A stretch of 19,894 nt of DNA from Sva-07 sp038321235. GTDB lineage: Bacteria; Actinomycetota; Acidimicrobiia; Acidimicrobiales; Ilumatobacteraceae. The stretch lies in assembly GCA_038321235.1 (NCBI GenBank), contig JBBQEU010000063.1, forward strand, positions 1 to 19,894, written 5' to 3'. The position numbers and the translations under genes were made by a program. Every line of letters begins with the position of its first letter. The stretch's first letter is position 1. Under the pieces are notes generated by a model. It was not told the DNA's origin. It saw nothing but the letters and a program-made list of their open reading frames with translations, and made no database searches. Below are positions 7,907 through 14,156 of this stretch, in pieces.

Positions 7907-7948
7907 AACCGAGGGACCTAACCCCTCGAACGCCTGGGTTTCATTTCC
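7903..7948. repeat. 46-bp palindromic repeat, copy 1
   Basis: Outer arms ATGAAACC (7903-7910) and GGTTTCAT flank an inner CGAGGG...CCCTCG hairpin. Counting the flanking bases, AAATGAAACC/GGTTTCATTT pair perfectly over 10 bp. It is 41 of 46 bases identical to copy 2 (8612-8657). The stop codon of khtU is inside the left arm. A bidirectional terminator or a dispersed REP-like element are the likely roles. Confidence 0.85.
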
Positions 7949-7964
7949 CGGCTACGTTCGGGCG

Positions 7965-8615
7965 ATGGAACCATCCGATCTGCTCGCTCTGCGCCGCTCG
8001 AACGGTGCGATCATCTTGATGACCTACCGCGGAGACTGGTGACCGTACTGCTGCGGCCAGCTCGTGAAGCTGGCATCCCAGTACGACCGGATCCATCAGG
8101 GCGGCGCCGAACTCGGAGCCATCAGCGTCGACGACGACGTCCGTCAGGCCGGGATGGCGGGGCGATGGGGCTTCACCCACACCACCTTCGTGTCCGACCC
8201 CGGCGGGCAGCGATACCTCCAGCCATTGGAGTTGTTCGACGCCGAGGAACGCGGCGGCATTGCACTGCCGGGCATGGTGATCATCGATCCTGACGGCCGC
8301 GAGGTGTACCGCTACCAGGGCCGCGACTTCGCCGACCGCACCAACGACGACGACATCTGGGCAACGCTCGATGCGCTGGCGTTGCCGCCGGCCGACCCAC
8401 CGCCTTGGAACCCTGACATCGCGGTGCCCGACGACCTGCGCGGGTACTTCCGTCCCAGCGACTTCGGCGCCTACTTCCGCGGCAACATGTTCGGAGCGAT
8501 CGCCATCGGCGGTCGACTCGACGACACGGCGTCACGGGCGATCGCTCGCGAGCACCGCGAGATGTCGAAGTCGAACCTCGAAGCGTGGGAGTCCTGGCGG
8601 CCGATGACCAGATGA
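7965..8615 (+). CDS. Selenocysteine-containing redoxin (AhpC/TSA, thioredoxin-fold) with UxxC active site
   Basis: 216 aa if the TGA at 8040-8042 (codon 26) is read as selenocysteine. From the ATG at 7965 the protein begins MEPSDLLALRRSNGAIILM, then TYRGDW-U-PYCCGQL, then LVKLASQYDRI, GAELGAISVDDD, a segment with WGFTHTTFVSDPGG, and LPGMVIIDPDGREVYRYQGRDF. This is the order of strands and helices of AhpC/TSA-type redoxins, whose usual active site is Y-R-G-D-W-C-P-Y-C. The TGA stands at the first Cys, after the beta strand and at the start of the active-site helix. The frame is unbroken on both sides and a SECIS-like hairpin follows at once. A standard caller would start at the GTG at 8064 and lose the catalytic centre. 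About 60 C-terminal residues (from PPADPPPWNPDI) are outside the core fold. The reaction is probably reduction of peroxide or a thiol/disulfide partner; substrate unknown. The stop lies in repeat copy 2. A nonsense mutation is the alternative. Confidence 0.85.
8044..8085 (+). promoter_or_regulatory. Bacterial SECIS-like hairpin directing Sec insertion
   Basis: Immediately 3' of the TGA (8040-8042), CGTACTG (8044-8050) pairs with CAGTACG (8079-8085), and inside it GCCAGCT (8056-8062) pairs with AGCTGGC (8068-8074); both stems are perfect 7-bp pairings. The internal loop is 5 and 4 nt. The apical loop is CGTGA (8063-8067) with G in second position. Twenty nucleotides separate the TGA from the apical loop. 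A short apical loop, a G among its first two bases and a UGA-to-loop distance in the high teens to thirties are the known traits of bacterial SECIS elements recognised by SelB. Confidence 0.8.
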
Positions 8616-8657
8616 AACCGAGGGATTCAACCCCTCGAACGCATCGGTTTCATTTCC
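8612..8657. repeat. 46-bp palindromic repeat, copy 2
   Basis: Same structure as copy 1: ATGAAACC/GGTTTCAT outer arms (extended here to ATGAAACCG/CGGTTTCAT) and an inner CGAGGG/CCCTCG stem. It contains the stop codon of the selenoprotein gene (TGA 8613-8615) in its left arm and that of the convergent acyl-CoA dehydrogenase (8650-8652) in its right arm. This supports a two-way terminator role. Confidence 0.85.
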
Positions 8658-9894
8658 GGCCGAAGCCGAAGAGGTGTTGGCCGACCTTACGCATCTGGAT
8701 CTCTTCGGAACCTTCGGTGATCCGGTAGCGGCGGTGGTGGCGGTAGATGTGTTCGAACGGCATGTGCCGCGAGTAACCGACGCCGCCGCAGGTCTGCATC
8801 GCCCGATCGGCGGCGTCGCACGCCAGGCGGTTCGCCCGGTAGTTGCACATCGCCACGAGGTGGGTGACCTCCATGTGGTGCTTCTGGTCGAGCATCGACG
8901 CTGTGTAGCGCACCAGTTGGCGCAGCATCGCCGCCTCGGTGTGCAGCTCGACGAGCGGGAACTGGATCCCCTGGTTGACCGACAGCTTCTTGCCCCAGGT
9001 GGTGCGGCTGTTCGCGTATGCGACCGCTTCGTCGATGCAGTACTGAGCGGCGCCGAGCGACGACGCTGCCTGACGGATGCGGTTCTCGTGGACGAAGTGC
9101 TGGGCGAGTTCCAATCCCCGCTCGGCCTCGCCGAACAGGGCATCAGCTCCGACACGAACCTCGGTGAGACTGACCTCCGCGTGGTCGGTCGGCATGTTGA
9201 ACGTCCACCAGAAGAAGTCGACGTTGAAGCCGGGCACGTCGGTCGGCACGAGGAACGCGCTGATCCCCTTCGGGCTGCCGGGGTCGCCGGAGGTGCGCGC
9301 GAAGATGATGTCGTGGGTCGCGTGGTGCAATCCCGAGTTCCACCGTTTCATCCCGTTGATCACCCACTCGTCGCCGTCGCGCACCGCCGTGGTCTCCATG
9401 TAGGTGGCGTCGCTGCCGTGATTCGGCTCGGTCAACCCGAACGCCAAGCGGCGGGTTCCATCGAGGAAGCCGGGCATCCAGTCGAGCTTCTGCTGCTCGG
9501 TGCCGAAGTCGCGCATCATCAGCACCGTCGGGAAGTTCCCGACGATCGACGACTCGTTCTGGAGGTCGTTGTGCAGCCCGAGGCCCTTGTGCGCGAGGTG
9601 CTCACGGATGATCGCCATCTTCAGGTTGCTGGCGTCCTGACCACCGAATTCGGCGGGTAGCGCCAAGCGGAGCCAGCCGGCAGCGTCTGCCCTGCGTCGC
9701 ATCTCGCGAAGCAGTTCCTCCCAATCCGCACGGGGGACGCCATCGTTGTCGAAGTCGGTCCGCGCCCACTCGCGTCGGTGGTCGAAGAAACGGATGTTGT
9801 CGTCGCGCTGCTCGAGCGGCTTGATCTCGGCGTCGATGAACGCATCGAGCTGGTCGAGGGTGTCCTGGATGTAGGCGGGGATCTCGAAGTCCAT
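8650..9894 (-). CDS. Acyl-CoA dehydrogenase family protein
   Basis: 414 aa, start ATG at 9894 (MDFEIPAYIQDTLDQLDAF); the 36 codons of open frame upstream run into the SDR gene and lack family character. It is an FAD enzyme that introduces the alpha-beta double bond in an acyl-CoA thioester and passes electrons to ETF. Seen: the N-terminal helical domain, LALPAEFGGQDASNLKM, the middle beta domain with AFGLTEPNHGSDATYMETTA and WVINGMKRWNSG, and the C-terminal helices with RTTWGKKLSVNQGIQFPL, TCGGVGYSRHMPFEHIYRHHR and ITEGSEEIQMRKVG. E394 of the TEGS motif occupies the position of the catalytic base in medium-chain enzymes. The length is standard. A perfect palindrome GTGTCGACAC (9904-9913) lies 10 bp before the start, with no clear ribosome site. 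It lies 56 bp downstream of the SDR on the same strand. Acyl chain specificity is not readable. Confidence 0.93.
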   Translation of the reverse strand: MDFEIPAYIQDTLDQLDAFIDAEIKPLEQRDDNIRFFDHRREWARTDFDNDGVPRADWEELLREMRRRADAAGWLRLALPAEFGGQDASNLKMAIIREHLAHKGLGLHNDLQNESSIVGNFPTVLMMRDFGTEQQKLDWMPGFLDGTRRLAFGLTEPNHGSDATYMETTAVRDGDEWVINGMKRWNSGLHHATHDIIFARTSGDPGSPKGISAFLVPTDVPGFNVDFFWWTFNMPTDHAEVSLTEVRVGADALFGEAERGLELAQHFVHENRIRQAASSLGAAQYCIDEAVAYANSRTTWGKKLSVNQGIQFPLVELHTEAAMLRQLVRYTASMLDQKHHMEVTHLVAMCNYRANRLACDAADRAMQTCGGVGYSRHMPFEHIYRHHRRYRITEGSEEIQMRKVGQHLFGFGRK

Positions 9895-9950
9895 CGTTCG
9901 AGTGTGTCGACACGCTCGGGCCGACGACGAGTCAGGCGCCCAGCCTCCGA

Positions 9951-10700
9951 TCACACGGCCGTCATGCCACCTGACACCTGGATCGTCTGCCCGGTCACCC
10001 ATTTCGCTGCGGGCGACGCCAGGTACACCGCTGCGGCCCCGACGTCTGCCGGCGTCCCGAGTCCGAGCGGCGCCTTCGCAGCGAGGTCGTCGAGCTCGAG
10101 TCCCTCGGCGTCGGCATCATCGAAGAGCAGTTTGGTCGGGATCATCCCGGCCGCGATGGCATTGACCCGGATGTCCGGAGCAAGTTCGGCCGCCATGGTG
10201 CGGGTCAGCGAGATCACAGCGGCCTGGCATGCGGCGTAGTGGCCCTGGCCGGGCATCGATCCGAACGCCGCCATCGAAGAGACGTTGATGATCGAGCCCC
10301 AGTGCATCTGTTCGACCGCTGCCATCGAGCCGTTCCAGACCGCAGTGAAGTTCAGGTCGACGACGCGGTCCCACTCGCTTCGTTTGAGCTCGGCGAGCGA
10401 TCTGCCCACCTCGGCACCGCCCGCGTTGTTGACCCAGATGTCGAGGTGGCCGAACTCATCGACTGCAGCAGTTGCGAGCGAGCAGAGGGCAAACGTGTCG
10501 GTGACATCGGAGGGCACCGCGATGGCTCGACCACCGGCGTGACGAATCGACGACGCGACGCACTCGACCTCGTGGGCAGTCCGCGCCGCGAGCACGACTG
10601 CCGCTCCAGCGTCGGCGAACGCCCGAGCAATCCCCTCACCGATCCGTGAACCCGCGCTGGTCACGACCGCCACGCGGCCCGTCAGATCGAAGTCCACCAC
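9951..10700 (-). CDS. SDR family oxidoreductase with Gln in place of catalytic Lys
   Basis: 249 aa from a GTG at 10700; the adjacent GTG at 10697 is equally possible and no ATG is available. It is a Rossmann-fold protein of classical SDR length. The NAD(P)-binding loop reads TSAGSRIGEGIA (14-25), where the usual T-G-x-x-x-G-I-G has lost its first Gly. D65 (SDVTD), N91-N-A-G94, and N117 are present. S142 (NVSS) and Y155 of the active site are present, but the fourth residue after Tyr is Gln159 (YAACQAA) instead of Lys. The C-terminus VTGQTIQVSGGMTAV is typical. Losing the Lys usually cripples hydride transfer, so this may be a low-activity or ligand-binding SDR, or one with altered chemistry. 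It sits between gatB and the acyl-CoA dehydrogenase, with gene gaps of 57 and 56 bp, all on the minus strand. Confidence 0.88.
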   Translation of the reverse strand: MVDFDLTGRVAVVTSAGSRIGEGIARAFADAGAAVVLAARTAHEVECVASSIRHAGGRAIAVPSDVTDTFALCSLATAAVDEFGHLDIWVNNAGGAEVGRSLAELKRSEWDRVVDLNFTAVWNGSMAAVEQMHWGSIINVSSMAAFGSMPGQGHYAACQAAVISLTRTMAAELAPDIRVNAIAAGMIPTKLLFDDADAEGLELDDLAAKAPLGLGTPADVGAAAVYLASPAAKWVTGQTIQVSGGMTAV

Positions 10701-10757
10701 GTCGTGGAGTATTGCAGTCAGTTGGCTGAGCGACCTAGGCCGAAGGTCACTTCCGGG

Positions 10758-12287
10758 TCATGATGAGTCGCGGCGCGTTTCGAGGAGCGCAGTGACGGCT
10801 TTGCCGTCGGCCTGGCCGTTCGACGCTTTCATCACTGCGCCGACCAATGCTCCTGCTGCCTTGGCTTCGCCGGCGCGGAACTTCGCCCAGGCGTCGGGCT
10901 GTGCGGTGATCGCGTCATCGACCATCGATTCGAGTTCGCTGGTGTCCATCACCTCGAAACCCTTGGTCGACGCGATCGCATCTGCATCGCCGCCGCCATT
11001 CGCGACGATCTCGGCGAGCACCTGCTTCGCCTGAGTGGCGGTGAGCTTGCCGTCGATCTCCAGACGCGTGAGCTTGGCGAGATCGGCGGCGGGAACGGCG
11101 GGCCGATCGCCCTGCTCGGCAAATGCTTCCTTCACGTGCACCAGGGCTCGGCCTGCGTCGCCACCCGCTTCGGCAACGGCGAGCACATAGGCGTCCTGGC
11201 CACGATCGGTGACCACGAGGATCGCCTCGGCGTCGGCGGTCTGACCGGTCAGCGCGGCGAGGCGAACGCGCCGAGCTGCTGGGAGCACCGGCAGAGCCGC
11301 TCGTACACGTTCTATCCATTCGGGATCGGGGTCGACCACGACGAGATCGGGTTCCTGGAAGTACCGGTAGTCGTCGGCGTCCTCTTTCGAGCGCAGCGTG
11401 TGGGTACGACCGTCGTTCTCGTTCCAGTGGCGGGTCTCCTGGCGGATCGACTCACCGGCCTCGAGCATGCCGACCTGACGCTGGGCCTCGTACTCGATCG
11501 CCCGGCCGACCGAGCGCACCGAGTTGACGTTCTTGATCTCGCAGCGGGTGCCGAACTCGGCACCGGGGAGCCGAACGCTGACGTTCGCGTCGACACGCAT
11601 CGAGCCTTCCTCCATCTTGGCGTCGGAGGCACCGACGGCGACGAGGATCGCGCGGAGCTCGCTCACGTAGGCCTTGGCCTGATCGGGGGTGCGAATGTCG
11701 GGGCGGCTGACGATCTCGACCAGCGGCACGCCGGCTCGGTTGAAGTCGATCAACGAGAAGTCGCTGCCATGGATGCGGCCACCCGTGCCGCCGACGTGGG
11801 TCGACTTGCCGGTGTCCTCCTCCAGGTGGGCACGTTCGATACCAACTCGGATACTGCCAGGCAGGTCGAGCCAGCCGTCGATACAGATCGGCTCGTCGTA
11901 CTGGCTGATCTGGTAGGCCTTGGGCATGTCGGGATAGAAGTAGTTCTTGCGGGCGAACGTCGATCGTTGCACGACGCAGTCGAGGGCCAGTCCGAGCCGC
12001 ATCGCCAGCTCGACTGCCTGTCGGTTGAGCACCGGCAGCGCGCCGGGAAGGCCGAGCGTGACCGGATCGATGTTGGTGTTCGGCTCGTCACCGAACCGGT
12101 TCGGCGACGCCGAGAAGAGCTTCGTACGGGTGGCGAGTTCGACGTGGACCTCCAACCCGACGACCATCTCGTAACCCCGCAGCGTCCAGGTCTCTGCCGC
12201 GTTCTCGGTGCTCACCGTCTCGCTCGCTGTCTCGCTCGCTGTCTCGCTCGCTGTCTCGCTCACTGTCTCGCTCGCTGTCTCGCTCAC
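10758..12287 (-). CDS. gatB: Asp-tRNA(Asn)/Glu-tRNA(Gln) amidotransferase subunit B
   Basis: 509 aa. The start is the GTG at 12287: GGAGGG lies 7 nt upstream and the GTG overlaps the gatA stop as GTGA, so translation is coupled. The subunit phosphorylates the misacylated Glu or Asp on tRNA and receives ammonia from GatA. Seen: GYEMVVGLEVHVELATRTKLF (38-58), NYFYPDMPKAYQISQYD, THVGGTGGRIHGSDFSLIDFNRAGVPL, the kinase core HWNENDGRTHTLRSKEDADDYRYF, and the helical YqeY-type tail ending KASNGQADGKAVTALL. Unusual is an N-terminal extension of about 35 residues with six consecutive SET[A/V] units, encoded by a 12-bp tandem repeat that begins at the start codon. GatB proteins normally begin just before the VVGLEVH strand. 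Complete otherwise. Confidence 0.97.
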   Translation of the reverse strand: MSETASETVSETASETASETASETVSTENAAETWTLRGYEMVVGLEVHVELATRTKLFSASPNRFGDEPNTNIDPVTLGLPGALPVLNRQAVELAMRLGLALDCVVQRSTFARKNYFYPDMPKAYQISQYDEPICIDGWLDLPGSIRVGIERAHLEEDTGKSTHVGGTGGRIHGSDFSLIDFNRAGVPLVEIVSRPDIRTPDQAKAYVSELRAILVAVGASDAKMEEGSMRVDANVSVRLPGAEFGTRCEIKNVNSVRSVGRAIEYEAQRQVGMLEAGESIRQETRHWNENDGRTHTLRSKEDADDYRYFQEPDLVVVDPDPEWIERVRAALPVLPAARRVRLAALTGQTADAEAILVVTDRGQDAYVLAVAEAGGDAGRALVHVKEAFAEQGDRPAVPAADLAKLTRLEIDGKLTATQAKQVLAEIVANGGGDADAIASTKGFEVMDTSELESMVDDAITAQPDAWAKFRAGEAKAAGALVGAVMKASNGQADGKAVTALLETRRDSS

Positions 12288-12290
12288 TGT
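12211..12290. repeat. 12-bp tandem repeat encoding the SET[A/V] tail of GatB
   Basis: Six full units of CTCGCTGTCTCG (plus strand; variants CTCACCGTCTCG and CTCACTGTCTCG) run 12211-12282, followed by a partial unit to 12290. The array covers the gatB start codon and the last bases of gatA (stop 12284-12286). The length is a multiple of three, so unit gain or loss keeps the reading frame. Confidence 0.9.
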
Positions 12291-13735
12291 GGGACCCTCC
12301 GTTCGAGTTCGGCAGCGGTACGGAACATACGCGACTCCTCCAGTGCGGGGGCGAGAATCTGCACACCGACCGGGAGACCCTCGTCGCCGGTACCGAACGG
12401 CACGCTCATCCCCGGGTCGCCGGTGAGGTTCGACGGGATCGTGTAGGTGTCACACAGATACATCGACATCGGGTCGGAGGTCTTGTCGCCCAACGTGAAC
12501 GCCACGGTTGGCGAGGCCGGCGTGAGGAGCACATCTGCTCGTTCGTAGGCAGCGGCGAAGTCGACCGCGATCCGACGGCGCACCTTCAGCGCCCGGCCGT
12601 AGTAGGCGTCGTAGTAGCCCGCCGACAGGGCATACGTGCCGAGCATGATGCGGCGCTTGACCTCGGCACCGAAACCATCGGTGCGCGTGGCCATGTACAT
12701 CGCGTTGGTGTCAGGCGCTTCGACCCGATGTCCGAAGCGAACGCCGTCGTAACGGGCGAGGTTGCTCGACGCCTCCGCCGGCGCAATCAGGTAGTACGCG
12801 GTGAGGCCATAGCTGAAGGCGGGCACCTCGACGTCGACGATCTCGGCGCCGGCATCGCGCAGCGCATCGAACGCCTCGTCGAGACGTGCGGCGACATCGG
12901 GACTCGCACCCTCCGGGAGATCGGAGATGCGACCGACTCGCAGACCAGCGACGCCCATGTCGAGCTGTCGGCTGATGTCGAGCGGGCCCTGGCGGATCGA
13001 GGTGGAATCCATCTGGTCGTGGCCCGAGATCGCTTCCAGGACCAGCGCGGCGTCGGCGACGTCGTTCGTGAACGGGCCGATCTGGTCGAGGCTCGACGCG
13101 AACGCCACCAGGCCGTAGCGACTGACTGCGCCATACGTGGGTTTGACCCCGACCACACCGCACAGCGCCGCTGGTTGACGAATCGAACCGCCGGTGTCCG
13201 AGCCCAGGCTGGCTGCTGCAAACCCGGCGGCCACGGCGGCGGCCGAACCACCGCTGGAACCGCCCGGTACGCGGGATGTGTCGTGCGGGTTGAGCGTGGG
13301 TCCGAACGCCGAATTCTCGGTGCTCGAACCCATGGCGAACTCGTCGAGGTTCGTCTTGCCGACCACGACCGCCCCGGCCTCGTGCAGCCTGGTGACGACG
13401 GTGGCGTCGTACGGCGGGCGCCACCCCTCGAGGATCTTCGACGAGCACGTGGTGGGGATGCCACGCGTGCACATGTTGTCCTTCAGCGCGATCGGAACAC
13501 CCGCAAGCGGTCCGGGATCGCGACCGACGGCGACCGCTTCGTCGATCTCCGCGGCTCGGGCGCGTGCCTCGTCGACGAGCACGATGTTGAAGGCATGGAT
13601 GTCGCCCTCACGCTCATCGATCGCCGCAAGGTGGCGTTCGAGCACGTCGGCAGCGCTGGTGACGTTGTTGCGGACGTTCCAGGCGATGTCGGCGGCGCTG
13701 GTCGGGAACTCCGGGCGGTCCGAGTTGCTGCTCAC
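12284..13735 (-). CDS. gatA: Asp-tRNA(Asn)/Glu-tRNA(Gln) amidotransferase subunit A
   Basis: 483 aa. The GTG at 13735 is chosen because GGAGG lies 7 nt upstream; a TTG at 13741 is open but too close to it. The amidase subunit hydrolyses glutamine and channels ammonia to GatB. The Ser-cisSer-Lys triad is visible: K85 in PIALKDNM, S160 in GGSSGGSAAA and S184 in TGGSIRQPAALCG, with the same spacing as in characterised GatA. Other family segments are LAGVPIALKDN, KTNLDEFAMGSSTENS, VGVKPTYGAVSRYGL and, near the C-terminus, LPVGVQILAPALEESRMF. The gene begins 2 bp after the gatC stop and ends in a 4-bp overlap with gatB, a tight gatC-gatA-gatB operon. Full length, no anomalies. Confidence 0.97.
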   Translation of the reverse strand: MSSNSDRPEFPTSAADIAWNVRNNVTSAADVLERHLAAIDEREGDIHAFNIVLVDEARARAAEIDEAVAVGRDPGPLAGVPIALKDNMCTRGIPTTCSSKILEGWRPPYDATVVTRLHEAGAVVVGKTNLDEFAMGSSTENSAFGPTLNPHDTSRVPGGSSGGSAAAVAAGFAAASLGSDTGGSIRQPAALCGVVGVKPTYGAVSRYGLVAFASSLDQIGPFTNDVADAALVLEAISGHDQMDSTSIRQGPLDISRQLDMGVAGLRVGRISDLPEGASPDVAARLDEAFDALRDAGAEIVDVEVPAFSYGLTAYYLIAPAEASSNLARYDGVRFGHRVEAPDTNAMYMATRTDGFGAEVKRRIMLGTYALSAGYYDAYYGRALKVRRRIAVDFAAAYERADVLLTPASPTVAFTLGDKTSDPMSMYLCDTYTIPSNLTGDPGMSVPFGTGDEGLPVGVQILAPALEESRMFRTAAELERRVPQ

Positions 13736-13737
13736 GA

Positions 13738-14040
13738 TCAATCCTCCAACCCGACAACCGGCGGCACCCGGAAGCGTCCGTCCTCGGCGGCTGGAGCGGC
13801 GGCGAGGACCTCGTCGCGGTCGAGGCAGTCCATCTCGACGTCTTCGCGCATGACGTTGGCGATCGGGGTGGGGTGCGTCATCGGCTCGACTCCGTCGAGA
13901 TCGAGTGCGTCGATGTCGGCGAAGTGGTCGAGCATGTCGCTCAGCTGGTGGGTCGCTTGCTCGAGTTCGTCGTCGCTCAACGACAGCCGAGCAAGCTTGG
14001 CCACCTTCGCGACAGCCTCAGGGGTGATGCGGTCGGACAC
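13738..14040 (-). CDS. gatC: Asp-tRNA(Asn)/Glu-tRNA(Gln) amidotransferase subunit C
   Basis: 100 aa from the GTG at 14040 (VSDRITPEAVAKVAKLARL with V read as Met); other in-frame GTG/TTG codons lie up to 9 nt upstream. The small subunit wraps around GatA and stabilises the complex. The family pattern is clear: ITPEAVAKVAKLARLSLSDDEL, then LSDMLDHFADIDALDLDGVEPM, HPTPIANVMREDV, and the C-terminal AAEDGRFRVPPVVG that inserts into GatA. First gene of the operon. The 57-nt hairpin at 14078-14134 sits immediately upstream and would insulate the operon from the citrate synthase gene before it. Confidence 0.96.
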   Translation of the reverse strand: MSDRITPEAVAKVAKLARLSLSDDELEQATHQLSDMLDHFADIDALDLDGVEPMTHPTPIANVMREDVEMDCLDRDEVLAAAPAAEDGRFRVPPVVGLED

Positions 14041-14077
14041 GACCACCAACGCTACCGCCCCCACGAAACCCCATCGC

Positions 14078-14134
14078 CCCCGAAATCCGGCAGGAATCGT
14101 TCGGATTGCGATCGAATCTTGCCGGATTTCGGGG
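14078..14134. terminator. Long hairpin between citrate synthase and gatC
   Basis: Perfect 15-bp arms, CCCCGAAATCCGGCA (14078-14092) and TGCCGGATTTCGGGG (14120-14134), continue inward with mostly paired bases (two mismatches and one G-U) to a 5-nt loop near 14104-14108. It follows the citrate synthase stop by 22 bp on the minus strand. No U-tract follows on either side, so it is either an I-shaped terminator or a repeat-derived palindrome. The remaining intergenic DNA, 14041-14077, must carry the gatC promoter. Confidence 0.6.
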
Positions 14135-14156
14135 TGGGAGGGGCGAGGAGCGCGAG

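Noticed and set aside
8040..8042. The TGA as a simple nonsense mutation making a pseudogene
   Set aside because: Not fully excludable, since TGC to TGA is one change. However, the frame is intact on both sides, the site is exactly the redox Cys, and a hairpin with SECIS geometry follows at the right distance.
8064..8615. A 183-aa protein starting at GTG 8064
   Set aside because: It would lack the first beta strand and the active site of the redoxin fold; the GTG lies in the apical loop of the hairpin and has no ribosome site.
10729..10750. Small inverted repeat GACCT/AGGTC between gatB and the SDR
   Set aside because: Five-bp arms only, not followed by a U-tract; expected by chance in this composition.
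11136..12446. 436-aa plus-strand open frame antisense to gatB, containing a repeated SLAVSLAR-like peptide
   Set aside because: Shadow of gatB; the peptide repeat is only the reverse translation of the 12-bp minisatellite.
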